Of a stretch of 64,000 nucleotides of DNA, positions 11,898 through 24,696 are shown piece by piece. The notes under the pieces are model-generated. The model saw nothing but the letters and a program-made list of their open reading frames with translations, was not told the origin of the DNA and did no database searches. The DNA lies in the NCBI GenBank assembly GCA_030248215.1, contig JASANG010002660.1:124001-188000 (forward strand), in the 5' to 3' direction. The DNA is from Enoplolaimus lenunculus. Taxonomy: Eukaryota > Nematoda > Enoplea > Enoplida > Thoracostomopsidae. The position numbers and the translations under genes are program-made. Position 1 is the first letter of the stretch. Every line of letters begins with the position of its first letter.

Positions 11898-13271
11898 TTT
11901 AACAAACGCCATGGCTATTGATACGTATGTATAAAAATTTTGTGTTTAAATTTTTTAGTGCTTTTGATTACACTTTTAGCCCCAATGTTATATTATAAAC
12001 GTTTTATGCATCCACATGTTTGGACTAATGACGTACCTTGATGTCGCCCTATACAGAGCGTTAAACCCAGATACATCTGTCCCAGAGTAGGGACCGTACC
12101 ATTTTATCACAAAAATATTTCTGACGTCTGTCTTCTCTAATCGGTGAAGATGCTTTTCATGTATCGAACAACATAGTTTTTAAAACGCATTTAGCTATTT
12201 AATATTTCAATATTTTGAGAATTGCAAATTGCTCCGAATCCGCAAGATGTATTAACAGTTTTGTTGTAGTTACGTCCATCATATTTTTCAACTATTTAGC
12301 TAGAAAATATACGTCTTCAGGTTCAGATGAACGAACCCCTTTCGGATTGTAAAACTGAAATCATTACTGATGTTTACGGCAAGTCGTATACTTGGACCGA
12401 TCAGCACATTCCTTGATTTTTTGAGTTGCATTATTTTCATGGTTCGATGCTAGCGATGCTGTTCCCATGCTGATGTTACCTTTGACTGACACCACTGTCG
12501 CCGTGATTTTCGCATTATCCAAATATTATATTGATTTGTTGCAATATATATATGTTTCAATTTAGTTTAATGGACTAAAGTTTTGTGTTTAAACATATCA
12601 ATATCCCTTTGTCTTTCTGTGTATATACACGGCGGTAATGCTTTGATTTATCATTATATCCGGTTCACCGTTGCGTGTTAGCGTACGAGTAGTTGGTTTA
12701 TCATGTGATTCAGCGCGTTGGTTGTAGTTGTCTGTTTGCGACAGGTTGAATAAAGACGGTCCATGGAGTCAGGGTCGTGATTAGCGCTCCACTTCCGAGA
12801 GTCCCTGATTGTGGAGGGCTCAAAAGGGCCGTGCGCTGAAAAACAAAATCAATTTTATAAGTTCAACCTCGTTCAAATTGTACAATTTTCTGGCGTTTTT
12901 GAGTATAAGAACATGCCTTTGGCTTCTCGCTTGCCGAACTAGGGTTTCGTACCGAAAAAATTTGGGTTTACCACTGCTAAAAGGCCCGAAGTTTGGTTTT
13001 CGGATGGAGCGCGTGGAGGCCTGCATAGAGTACAGACCGAAAATGTTCAAGTCAAGCGTGTTGCTGGGGGGGGGTCAAGGCTATAACTCCTTTAGTGATT
13101 TTTGGCGTGTGGTTTTTTAAACTTTTTAAGTTGGTTAAAGAGCAATTCTTCAACATTTTAGAGAATGCATATAATTTCCCTTGTACAAAATACTGGCTAC
13201 GCCACTAATTCACGCCAACATTTATGTTAAGATTTTTGCCTCATCCCCATCAGTGAAATGTACCACAATTT

Positions 13272-13430
13272 GGCCAATGTACAGAACAGGGGCGGAACAG
13301 TATTATAAGCGTATTCCGAAGCGTAAGCGTAAGGGTAAGCCTAAGCCAAACAAAAAAATAGTCTAAAGCTCAAGCCTACTCTTTTCTAGTCCCACAGAAA
13401 AACGTTTCGCCCCTGATGTTTACATGGACC
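13272..13430. mobile_element. Family B MITE, decayed
   Basis: It starts GGCCAATGTACAGAACAGGG and ends GATGTTTACATGGACC, with the telomere-like interior GCGTAAGGGTAAGCCTAAGCC. No matching target duplication is visible. It lies 88 bp before a truncated family D element. Confidence 0.75.
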
Positions 13431-13517
13431 GCATGATGCCCGATCACCTGTCGCCCGACAGTGTCCTACGCTTAAGCATAATCCAAAGCATACATACTTA
13501 GCCCAAGTCTAAGCATA

Positions 13518-13857
13518 TTGTAGTGACCCGAATAAGAGGGGATAATAAGAGGGGGTCCCCATTTTCAGTCTCAATCAATTGGAGTCTGTATCGCTAATAT
13601 AAGTCCGTAAGCGGATAGAGTCCCTAAACCCAAATTAGAGTCCATAAATGTCAGTTATCCCTAATTATAGCGCAAAAATGGCTCCACATCAAATAAAGTT
13701 GAATTCGCAACTTTAAAGCATACTTAAGCTTTGAAAGAACATTAGTAATTATAACCTTGCATTATCGCTCAAGCTTTTGATTCAAGACCAATAAACGTTT
13801 AATTTAACGGTTAGTTGCAACACCGGAATATTTCAGTAACGAAGGGCAGCGGCGGGC
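13518..13857. mobile_element. Family D TIR element, right-truncated
   Basis: It begins TTGTAGTGACCCGAATAAGA and shares the family body (GGAGTCTGTATCGCTAATAT, TATAACCTTGCATTATCGCT), then diverges after CGAAGGGCAGCGGCGGG, short of the right terminus. It has no coding capacity. Confidence 0.8.
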
Positions 13858-14890
13858 GTGCATGCAGCGAACTGTCGTGATACCTTTACCAGTGATCTTC
13901 TTGCGTTAAGGCGTTGACGCGACGTTAATTATAGATTAATTGGTTTGTTGAGTTTAAAGCCACTATGGTAGTGGTGGTAGTGGGTACTGCTACGTTTTTA
14001 TAGCAGTGAATTCCTACACATAAGTGTAAGGCGTTTCACGTTATAGCATGTAAGACAAATAAGGGTGTGTAAAGAAGGGTCGCAGGTAAGTAATTTTGTA
14101 CAGGATACAGGTATGCCAACGCGTAAAAAAAGGAACACTTGTAAAGGGCGGGCCAGGTAAAAATCTTAACCACCTTATACATCTCTGATTGTATATACGC
14201 TTGTATCAGAATAAAGTGATTGTTTCTCTAACGCTGTTGTGTTCAACTTCAATTGTAATTTAACTGCACTTCGAATAATATCACATTACACTCGTATTTG
14301 CAAAATTTAATTAATGTTAGCATTTCAAATTTCATTAATATCTAAAACGTTGAAACTGTTTGTATAAAAGTCGTTTAATTGTAATCTTATTTTTTGAGGT
14401 TATGTTTCAGTGTTGTTTTAAACTAGAATCGTAGCGTTTTAAAATTTGAGACAATTCAAAACCCAAGGGTATATCTTTATTTGTGCACCAATTTAGTCTT
14501 GATTGTTTCAGCTCTAAACTGGCATTTACTGATATGTTTTGTTTGTTCTTTCGAAGTGGGACATGACATTTGGACGACTCGATGTATATACTTGATTACT
14601 ACGTTACCCAGACGAACATATTCTAACCGGAAACTATTTGAAGTTTCTAAATCAGCTCCTTCAAATGCCGGACGGTAGTACAAAATGTACACGTATCCTT
14701 GAAAAATTCCCGGCAACGGCTGTGTAGAACGTGGCAAATGCGCTAAATTCCGGCATGTGGGACTTGCCGTTTGCTTCAATCAAAATTAGATTTTTCGGAG
14801 GGCAAATTCGATTCAGTCTTGAAACTTTAGTCTGATTTTTCTCAGTTTTTATTCATATAATCAACAAACGTGTTAATAAATGACTAGTGG

Positions 14891-15147
14891 CACGGTGCAA
14901 CCGGAATTCCGGTTCCGGAAGGGAAATTCGTTTTTTTCACTATCCCGTTTCGGTATTCTGACATAACATCATCTAGGTGAATTTTGTGTTTCCTAAAAGT
15001 GGTAATATGAACCTGAAATACAAAAAAGTAATTGCTTACAAACGAATTTTACGGTAAACAGGTATTTTCACTTTTTTGCTTCCGGCTCCGGTTACGGTTT
15101 TTTCGCTATCCGGCTGTGGTTTTAGTATTAATTCCGGTTGCACCCTG
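14891..15147. mobile_element. Family E-like TIR element (257 bp)
   Basis: The left end CACGGTGCAACCGGAATTCC and right end AATTCCGGTTGCACCCTG form a good inverted pair. Purine-rich CCGGTTCCGG and TCCGGCTCCGGTTACGG tracts lie inside. No clear target duplication is seen. A shorter relative follows at 15253-15344, and decayed relatives lie at 19131-19495, 43650-43722 and 59645-60030. Confidence 0.75.
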
Positions 15148-15349
15148 GTTCGTAATATCTCCTGCCCATCGCGGAAAAGTGACTGAAATTTGTTATCAAG
15201 CAGGTACCGAAATTTAGCTTATAATAGTGAATAGACACAAGGGAATATGCCAGGGTGCAAAGCGGAACTGGATTATATCGGAATCAGAACTTGATTTGAA
15301 TCGTAATTTTAATCGGCATCGCAATTTCGGTTGCACTGTGGGATGGTCC

Positions 15350-18130
15350 GTTTCAAAACCATATCCTGGTTATATCTTGCCCTGGTTAAAACTTCATGGC
15401 TACGTGTCTGGAAATCTTACGTTTAAGCTTTATATGCACATCATTTTGATGAATACCATTATATTCTCATAAACAAATAGCGTAGAGAAGAGGTTGGCAG
15501 GCAAATTTTTTCATATATGGGATGGGCCAAGAAAAAGGTGAAATATTTAAATTTGCATTATCTTTCGCGAAGAAACGTTTGTTTTGATAAACTTTTTGTT
15601 TTTAATGATACAGAAATTTTCGCACTGTTGTTTGGTACATTAAGCTCAGAAGAACTTCCTGAACCTGTGCGTTATTATTGCAGCGTAAAACAAATGTTGC
15701 CGATCTTTAAAACCGAATTTATATTTTTGTATAACCAAGAATGAAAATCTGAGACACGCTTCACTGGTATACGTTTGATCTAAAGCTTTTTCGAAAACTT
15801 TCTTAGATTGGAATTTTATAAAAATGTCAGAAGTGACAAACCAGAGTAGGATATGGGTAAACATTTTTAAGCGACTCGCGCTTTATCCAGGCAAATGAAA
15901 ATTTTTTACACTCGGGTATACCCGTGCAAAAAAAGATCTACCGGCGACAGAAATTTTACTCGCGTTTGAAGCTAAACCAGTAGTTTAATGATCGTTGCAA
16001 TGAATGGTACAACTGTTATGCCAATACTGAAAATTCTTGCACAGAAGCCGCTTATACCTGGGAATGAAAATCTGCCAAAGCTGTGGTCTGAGATTTGGTT
16101 TTAGCCTGAGCATTGACAGAGCTCCGGTTGTTGTCTGCTTTCTATCATCGCTAAAGGAATCAATGGTTATATTCTAAATCGGTCTGAGAGCCAAGTATTT
16201 GAAAGTGTACGCTTTCGACTTGGACAAGAAGTGAATTTTATGAATGAAATAGCAATATTATATCCATTTGTATTTTAAGGTTGTAGAAATGATGAATAAG
16301 TTGACGGCGGAGGTCTAAAATTCTAGAAATGAAAATCAAGCAAATAGTCCGTATCTTTTGATTTCAGTTTCGCGCTTGACCTGCAGGGGCGTAGCCAGGG
16401 TTCAATTACGAGACGAGATAGTTTTGTGTTAAACTTTATACGAGCCCAACTTTCGGGAAATTTTTTGTATCACTTTGGGGATATATGGCCCCTATTCCCC
16501 ATGTATATGCCCTCCATTGCTTTGGTAAGTGCTCCCGTTGCATTGAACGAAATCTCAACCGATAAAACGCAATTTGGTTGTTAAAATATACATCGTCTTG
16601 ATTTAATTTCTTTGAATAACACAACACGCAACGCAAAACCATTGTTTTTGGCCAAATTCATTATATCACTACTCACTGATTTATTATATCACTCATTATC
16701 TGACTGCACTTTTGACAGATTTTTACCCACCACAACCTCTCTCGTTCCCGTCACGTGTGGCATACCCTGCTTGATTATATGGAAACCGGTGTGTTATTTT
16801 TGAAACCAAAATTTAAATTGGTTTGTAAATGTGCAAATCAGCATATAATGTAGTTTTTTTCGCTTAAGTTTTGATTAGTTTCGCGTTCTTTTACGGTATC
16901 ATAGTAAACCCGGTGCCAAAAAACCTGAAAAAGCGGTTTTCGGCTTTTAACAGTTTTAGGTTTATTATTAAAGTCTGCGTCATCATTGATGCGAACAGTG
17001 ATCGAAACCAAAATTTTGTATTAAGAATTCGGATAAAATTGCATGAGAATTTCGCGCGATTCACTTGCGAGTTTTTCTTCACGATTATATATCGTGGCCC
17101 GGTCATAAATTTCTGGATCCGCCGTTGAATTTTAAATTAAATGTCGCCGAAAAGTTAAGATGCGACTGTAGGAAGTTGGTAGTTGAAACAAATGTTTAAT
17201 CGGTTTAAAATTGAAACGTGAAAATAATGCTGTAAGTTATATTAAATAAGATTTTGATTAGTTTATCTACACTCATTCAGGGCATCAAATGATATTGCTG
17301 GTACTTTTTGACTATTTCAATATCGTCCGACCACGCCAGACGTCGCCGCACGACAAGTATTGCGCCGCCCCTTAAATCATGTTGAAAATGGCGGAAGACA
17401 GGTTTTAACGCTGATATAGACAATCCAAGAAGCACACAGGCCATGTCCACATGCATAGCAATGAACACCAACGTTTTTTTATTAAAATGTGGTAAAATTA
17501 TGCTTGCATTCTTCGCTATTATATATCGCGTAGCTCCGTGTCAGAAATTTTTGGAATTCGCCAGTGGTTTCAACCTGTTGCATCTTTATTAAGGTATAAC
17601 TATTAAAACTTAGAACGAGCCAAAACTTAAAATTTGATTATACAAACTTGCCAAAACTGTGACACTAGAAATCAAAAGGCAAAAGTGAAAACTCGTGTTT
17701 ATTTAAAACAACTGGATGCATTTCCTTATTTATTGAAAAACCCGGGCTATTGATAAAGCAGATGGTTATGAAGAGCGGATTCTACCAATTGAACATAACA
17801 TATTTTTGCGATGTCATTCTACAGCGAAGGGTTTAAATGTTTTGGACATTATATTTATTCCCAAAAATTATTGACACGTCTCAAAATATTGGTTGATTCT
17901 TCGGTAGTATATTGGCTTCGTTTCCAACCTTCCTCTCATTACCCGTTAAGGGGCCAACTTACAATGGATCGACGTTGGAGAACAAAATCAAAATTTTAAT
18001 AGCGCTACAGGGACTAAAAATAAACTTTTTTTGAAAAGTTTGAATAAAGCAAATGCACCTGGTTTCTGGTTCGTTCTGCGTGGGAAATTTCTTCATTACA
18101 TATGACACCTGGCACTAATCATCTGATGGG
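15350..18130. other. Mostly unrecognised sequence
   Basis: Contains isolated hAT-type end sequences without partners (CAGGGGCGTAGCCAGGG at 16384, TGGATCCGCCGTTGAA at 17114) but no complete element, tandem repeat or supported exon. Confidence 0.5.
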
Positions 18131-18137
18131 CACGCGC

Positions 18138-18262
18138 GGATCTATGGGAAATTCTGGGTATCGGATCTATGGGAAATTCTCGGTATCGGATCTATGGGAA
18201 ATTCTAGGTATCGGATCTATGGGAAATTCTGGGTATCGGATCTATGGGAAATTTTGGGTATC
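18138..18262 (+). repeat. Minisatellite, five 25-bp units
   Basis: Five consecutive copies of a 25-bp unit (GGATCTATGGGAAATTCTGG plus GTATC), differing at one or two positions (CGGTATC, AGGTATC, TTTGGG), followed by a partial GGATC. The open frame across it is a product of the repeat, as 25 is not a multiple of three. Confidence 0.95.
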
Positions 18263-18376
18263 GGATCCCGCACAGAATCAAAACACACTACTAAAGTTGT
18301 ATTTTCGGAATTAATACTGAAATTGCGTCTGGCTTCTTTTACACTTCGCTTGAGGTTCCTTGATTTGCCACTGCTA

Positions 18377-18814
18377 CTGTATTGACCCGAATAAGAGGGG
18401 GGTAATAAGGGGGTCCCCATTTTGGGTCCGACTCAATAGGAGTCCATATCCCTAATAAGAGTACGTAAGCGGATAGAGTCCCTAAACCCTAATTAGAATC
18501 CATAAATGTCAATTAACCCTAATTGTAGCGCATAAATGACTCCAGGACCAAATAATTTGAGTTCGAAACTTTAACGCGTACTTAAATTTTGAAAGTACAT
18601 TCCTACGTATATCCTTGAATTATCGCAAGCTATTGACACAAGACGAATAAACGTTAAATTCAACGGATAATTGCAGTACCGGATATATCAGTAACGAAGG
18701 ACGGCGGAGCGTGGGTTAAAAATAAATAACAGTCCGTAACCGAATAACAAGGGGAGGTACCCTCTGGAGAGGCCAAATAAATATCAGCCCCCTCTCTTAT
18801 TCGGGTCAATACAG
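18377..18814 (-). mobile_element. Family D TIR element, full length (438 bp)
   Basis: The ends are CTGTATTGACCCGAATAAGA and its inverse TCTTATTCGGGTCAATACAG, flanked by TA on both sides, consistent with TA-target (Tc1/mariner-type) insertion. The body carries phased GGAGTCC/GACTCTAATTAGGG phrases. The orientation is opposite to the copy at 35677. Confidence 0.88.
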
Positions 18815-20740
18815 TAAGCGGCTCAGACATTGGTTTGGTGGAAACCCGGGCAACCTTAGGCACGGCCCTGGCGTCCCACGTTAAAGTATGCTCGTTTAGC
18901 TGTAGTGAGAATTTTCATTCATGTTATATAATTAGTCACGTGACTTTAGCTCAACAATTTATAACTTTAGCGGCTGTTGCGAAACAGTAAAAAATGGTGT
19001 TGTCATTTACAGGCATGGGTACGTCCCGTTAAAAACAACATATTTTGCGCTGTTTTGTATGCGGTTTGATCACTACAAAGGTTTACTCGCTGATTTCAAA
19101 CCGTTTTTACTATATATTAGGGTACAACCAGGGGTTTGCCTTGTGCTCCGACAGAAAATCGACCACCGGCTCCGGTCCCGTATAGTGTTTGCTTGAGGTT
19201 TCGACAACTTCGGTAGTGAAATATTGCACAGTTTTTCAAGATTTATCTGTTTGGCGCGTTGCGTTTTAAATTTTGACATAATTTTGAGGAAAGAATTGTC
19301 AAGATTTAGTAAAAATAAAAGCGTAAACCAATCGATTTAACAACACATCACAGATATTTGTTAAATTAGCAAATTAAACGCCATTTTAACTACCTAATAT
19401 CGCTTCACTTCCGGTTTCATCCACTTCCGGCTTTGACAAGTTTTGTTGACCTCCGGTACCAACTCCGGTATTTTTCACCTCCTGTTGCACTCTGATAGGG
19501 ATTTTTTAATTTTGTGACTATGTCTTTAGTAAAAGCATGGTAAACGCTCTCGAATCAGGCTTTGGGCTTAGGTAAACCGTTTCCTAAATCCAATCATAAG
19601 CATGAGCTTAAACTTAATCGGGTAGGAGAGAAGAAAAGTATACAAGAGCCAATAAAGATTGAACGGAAACTTTAAAACAGCTGCGAATTATGCAAAAAAA
19701 TACTGTGGCTATTAATAGTAAACTGGTTTCAGTCCAAATTGAAAATTTGTGTTCAATTTTATTGTAAAAATATTGCATGCTGCAATAGCAATATTCAAAG
19801 GCATTATAGGCATTGCGTTAGCTTGAAATTCATCTATTACCTCTATTAAACTACTCAAATCTCGTAAATACTGCTCCTGGTTTCGTGTTCGTATGACGTC
19901 AAACACCACAGAATGAGTCACAGTTTTACTTAATGATTTCGCTTGCAAATATATTTTATCCTCATAGCCTCAAACCATTGTTTACTGTGGTATTTTTACG
20001 TGCCTTTAGACTTGTTGGTCCGGGTTATTTTTTAGGTTCCAGCTCACCAAAATGAAACATCGACATTTCAAACGCACATTTGCTTAGCAGCTCATAGCTT
20101 TAGATCGGGCACAAGTGAGCCTTGGACAAAACAGCGCATGGATTAAAGGCATAATTAAAATCGAAGCTGAGCAGCCAAAATCACCAAATAGATGTGCGTT
20201 TTTGAATCGCTTGCTGCAGGATTCCAATGTAGGATCCAGTCATTTCTGATAGAGGAGGCCGCACGATTTATAATCGTGGAAAACGCTCGCGACTGAAACG
20301 AGCCAGAGACAAACCGCAAATTTAGTAGTAAATTTTAATAAAAAAATTATTTAGTTTCGATTTCTATTGTAGTAGGAGCCATGGCTGTGTGGCCCCAACC
20401 CCTCATGAAACCGCCATTGCACAATACTCACAACAGAGCGCTGCGTTTGCTGCTGTCGTGTGACGGCATTCTAGACCGCGAGTGCCTCCCAATTCTGCCG
20501 TCGTATGATATTGCTATTTTGGGATTAAATTTTAAATCACAATATATATTGTGTTATTAAAAATTGTGATGTTTCTGATATTTTATTTATGTTTGACGTG
20601 ATGCTTTTATTTTTATTTTTGCTGATAATATTGCGATATCCTCATTGCGTTATTATATTGAGTTAATCGACTCAGAATTGAGAATGTTTCAATTGTCTAA
20701 ACGAGATGTTATTATTGTATGAATATTTATTGCGGAAGGA

Positions 20741-20868
20741 CACTGGCGGATCTGATTGGCCATTAAGGCTGAGCCACGCTAACAACGATCGAATGATCTT
20801 TTCTCAATATTTGTTACAATTGTATATTTCGTACGGTGCCAGTCAGAATTTTTCTGGATCCGCCAGTG
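20741..20868. mobile_element. Family H-like TIR element (128 bp)
   Basis: The ends CACTGGCGGATC and GATCCGCCAGTG are a perfect 12-bp inverted pair. No 8-bp duplication is detectable at the flanks. Confidence 0.75.
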
Positions 20869-21504
20869 CTTTAATACATTTTTCGAGTCTGACTGATAAA
20901 TTTGCAAAAGCAATTGTCATTTGAACAATAGGAGTGTTGTAACAGTTAGTTGTGGAGCCCCTATTATCAAGATTAAACTGATGTTATGCTTCTTAGGCTT
21001 AGGCTTAAAGTATACTGCATCGGGCGGCAAATTATCGTAGACTGTAACTTATTTTCGAATTCGGTTTGACTCGCAAGCCCGAAGTGCACAAAGAAAATTT
21101 TTTATAAAATTATTTATAAAAAATTTTGTATAATTTTTGAAAACCGATAAGACCCTAAAGTAAGTTGGATATTGTAAGAAACAAAATTGACTAAAATTTT
21201 GGTGCCAGTAAAACCCAGTGTAGGTATTTCTCATTGCAGAATTTTTCGCTTCTTGCCGGTATCGAATTTTTTACTCGCTAATCTTGCCAACAGTTATATA
21301 TGCATAATGTATAGTTAGAAATCAAAATAAATATCATTGACAAAGGATTCTCCAACCAAAATGTATATATATAATACGTCTGAAGTCATAATTTTCAAAA
21401 ACTACCCCCAATTGTAGGTCATTATTTTGTTTTAATTACCACAAATTCACCGATTTCCCTAGACGCTGTGTGACTGGCTTGTTGCGCGCACTCGAACGAT
21501 ACCA

Positions 21505-21587
21505 TAGCTAGTGTTCTCTGAGCGCGCTGGGTTTTTGCGTGACTTCGGCACAAGCTCTCATTCCGCGCGCTCATAGAATACTAGCTA
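21505..21587. repeat. Inverted repeat, 23-bp arms
   Basis: TAGCTAGTGTTCTCTGAGCG (continuing CGC) at 21505-21527 pairs with 21565-21587 with two mismatches across a 37-nt loop. It is rich in GCGCGC and possibly the termini or core of a small MITE. Confidence 0.75.
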
Positions 21588-22643
21588 AACCAGACCGATA
21601 TTGACCCTTAACTCTCAACGGGCTCTGGCAATAGGTTCATTAATTCAATTGCCCCTCCAGATTGGCCCAAGTTGCGTTAGGTTTTCGGCTTTATTTTGTG
21701 GTATCCGTGCACCAGCTTCTTCAAAATAATACACAGGTCCTGTTGTGACTACTTGTAGTCCCTGATTTTATTACTTGTTCTTCCTGTGGTAATGCACTCG
21801 CAAGTTTGCGTTGCATTTTGTGTGCTTTTGGTATCTTTAGCCACCATCTTTTAGGTCAATAGCTCTCTCGATGGGTGTATGGGTGTCTTCTAATCATGTT
21901 TCTTGTTTTTTTCTGGGCCGGCCGTCCCTGTTTGCCTCTTCGTTTTGACTTCCAGTTTCTGTGTACGTTTATCCGGTTTGTCGGAGTCTTAGTGCGATAA
22001 TATATAGTTTTTTTATTAATTTCTTTATTTTTTCATGTTCAAAGAAAGCCGCAGCGAACTGTGGTAGCAATGTTAAATTGGTAGGATTTACTGGCTTGCT
22101 AGTGTTGAGGTTAAAGGCACCAGCTGGTTCCCCAGTGTTGCGTTTATTGCTCAGGTATGGCTACTATGGAGAGGGAGATATATCACTTTTTGAAATTTTT
22201 GGATACGAGAAATAGGTACTTTCAATAGGTTTAAAGATAATATTGGGGATTTTACTGGTCAAGCCTAGTTTCTAGTTCGATACGCTTGCTCAAAAACCCG
22301 TTTACACAGGACTGTTCCAACCTGAACTTAAATCTTGGCTACGCCGCTGTTTTTGAACAAACGGATAATTGAATTAAGTAACGAGAAAACCTCGATATCT
22401 TTTGGAAGCTTAGAAATTTTAATTTTGAGAACTCGATTAAATGGTATATTCGTACTAAAGGCGAGTTTATTTTTGCAACAAAACAAGAAATTCGTTCAAT
22501 ACCAACAGTGTGATTTGCGAAGCTCGATCTGCATGAATTTTAATAATCATTTTGAGCAAATTACTGCTGCCGAAAAATTAAATTATCAACAGGTATATTT
22601 TTTAGTTTTTATACATACGTTTTCGCAGAAACACGCGTGCGTG

Positions 22644-23013
22644 TAGACGTGTAGCCAGCTCACCTTGCTAGGGGTGCTAAACATTTTTCAGGAGCGGCAT
22701 ACAATGGTTTGTTTTCAATGACTTACAAGCAAGGTTGAACATTTTCTAAGGGGATCTTTCCATACTGCAAAAAATGGTGAGGCAAACTGACTCTCTGCGA
22801 AATACGCTTATCGGAAGTACACAAACTGAGTCAAATTCGACTCCGCCAGAGTCAAACGTGCGACTCAGTGAATCGAATTTGACTCTGGCGGAGTCGAATT
22901 TTGACTCAATTTGTGCAGTCCAGAAAATCCTATTTCGGAGAGAGTCAATTTGACTCACCATTTTTTGCAGTGCAAGAGACGCTTGGCACCCCGCTCCCTT
23001 GGTCACGGTCGCA
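22644..23013 (-). mobile_element. Family F MITE interrupted by a family G insertion
   Basis: The left part, GTAGCCAGCTCACCTTGCTA through TACAAGCAAGGTTGAACATT, is family F in reverse. It is cut at about 22762 by family G (22763-22972) and resumes with CTCCCTTGGTCACGG. The insertion order is F first, then G. Confidence 0.7.
22763..22972. mobile_element. Family G foldback MITE nested in family F
   Basis: It has the same ends and palindromic GACTC-rich body as 7418-7625 (GACTCCGCCAGAGTC near the centre, GAGAGTCAATTTGACTCACC near the right end). It is inserted in a reverse family F copy. Confidence 0.85.
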
Positions 23014-23460
23014 CACGTGGGATCGGTCAGTGCGTATTGGTGAGCCCGGAACGAATGATTGGTTTATAAAATTTTAGATATTTCAACTGAAGGTCTTTTT
23101 TGCTATCTCAAAGAAGGAGCTTATTAATCAGTAAAGCATATACAACAAAAATTGCAGAATCTACAGGTTGGGGCGTGAAGCGATAATAGGAAGTCTATGC
23201 TAAGCTTAAACATGGTAAAAAACTCGTAAACGGCTGATTTTTAGTAAACACCACCAGGTGAGGCACCGAAAACCTTAAGTAGAATTTGCATCACGCGTTC
23301 TATGATTTTAGGTAGTGATAGGTATTCTAAATTGATCCTTATTTTAGACGAATTACGAATTCACCCAGTATATGTTTAGCAGAGAGGCTGACCGAGTAAG
23401 CTTAAACTTTAGAATTATGTTTTTGCTTAGGCTTACGATTACGCCTAGGCTTTGTTATAA

Positions 23461-23688
23461 AGCTTTATCATTTACACTGAGGTTTGGGACGAGACTTTGG
23501 CTAAGGTTGAAGAAAATAATTATGCTGCTGTGGCGTCGTTCAGCTATGCGCCCGATTTTAAAAGGGACGTCATCAATGAGGGCAGTTTTACACCTGAAGA
23601 AACACTTTACACTAATTCAAATGAAAGTTTAAGTCAATTATGGGAAGTTTATAGGAAGCTAAACGATTCGAGTAAATTTGGATATTAG
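23461..23688 (+). CDS. Candidate coding fragment, unidentified
   Basis: An open stretch of 75 codons ends in TAG at 23686-23688. Its composition is balanced and charged (WDETLAKVEENNYAAVASFS, then DFKRDVINEGSFTPEETLY) and its third-position usage is unlike the surrounding AT-rich repeats. There is no convincing start codon or strong acceptor at its 5-prime edge, which borders telomere-like sequence. It could be a terminal exon or a gene remnant. Confidence 0.3.
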   Translation, partial: SFIIYTEVWDETLAKVEENNYAAVASFSYAPDFKRDVINEGSFTPEETLYTNSNESLSQLWEVYRKLNDSSKFGY

Positions 23689-24301
23689 GCAATTTTAAGC
23701 CTATGGGAGCTGAAATTTTTGAACAAATAGGGGGTGAGACAAAAAATACCCTTTAAAGAGAATTTGCGTCATATATTCACATTTCAGACAGTGGTATATA
23801 TTGGAAATTAACCGTCATTTTAGTAGTATTATAACTACAAGGCAAACACATTTAGGCTAAAGCATAGAATTATCGGCCGTGGTATAAACTGACCTCGTGT
23901 CAGCTTACAAACATTGCTTATATATGTGCCATAAACGCAAACACGACAAACAGAAAAGTGGTATATATCAATGGTGTTTAGCTATGAACATAAACTGTTG
24001 CTTTGCTGTGTTTAACTTATGGTAGGTTTGTTTTCGAGGCTAGTAATCTATATAGTTGATGGTGTTAGAACCTTATACAAGGGGGGCGTACAGGAGGAAA
24101 AATTCGTCGAAATTTTTGGAGTGAACTTAAAAAGGACTCTTACTGGCTTTAAAATAACCTACTTCATTGTTGAGCTCTCTAATACTGGGTACATTTTCTT
24201 ACGAAATCAATCTCTGCATACGACCATGTTCTTAGTCGTGGATATGGATGGTTTATTTTAGCAAAGCAGGAAGCGTTTAAAATGGATTTTTGGGATTTAT
24301 T

Positions 24302-24475
24302 CAATGGCGGATCCATGTGGGGGGGGCACCCCGGCCGTGGCCCCCCAACAGCATCTCGACAAAAATTATATAGCAATTTTGTGACAATAGTTCGTGGTTT
24401 GTGTATGGGTCAAAAGTAAGTTTATTACCTGTGAAATTTTGGCCCCCCCATTTTGAGATCCTGGATCCGCCACTG
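24302..24475. mobile_element. Family H hAT-type MITE with perfect 8-bp duplication
   Basis: It runs from CAATGGCGGATCCA to TGGATCCGCCACTG, flanked by GATTTATT at 24294-24301 and 24476-24483. It contains G/C runs (GGCACCCCGGCC) unusual for the window. Family F begins 51 bp downstream. Confidence 0.92.
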
Positions 24476-24526
24476 GATTTATTTAATTATCAGTTGCGAT
24501 ACGTGAAGACATGAACCACTCCTGAT

Positions 24527-24696
24527 CGGGCCCGTAGCCAATGAAACGGGCAGGTGGTGGCACAGCCCCCACAGGAAAAATTTTGGTCTCCCTAGAGAAC
24601 ATTTTCAATCTTGTTTGTAAAGTTATCGAAGACCCTTATATGTCCCTCCTGAGAATTTTTATCTCCGCCTGTCAGGGTGACCTGGCAATAGGCTTG
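24527..24696. mobile_element. Family F hAT-type MITE
   Basis: It starts CGGGCCCGTAGCC and ends GGCAATAGGCTTG, with flanks CTCCTGAT and CTCTTGAT (7/8). It has the shared core TTTTCAATCTTGTTTGTAAA and CCCTCCTGAGAATTTTTA. Confidence 0.85.

Noticed and set aside
16384-16410. CAGGGGCGTAGCCAGGG, a typical hAT-like terminus; similar ends at 3005, 3286, 12773, 13190, 22326, 46632 and 56031
   Set aside because: No partner end with a matching duplication was found for any of them, so complete elements are not called.
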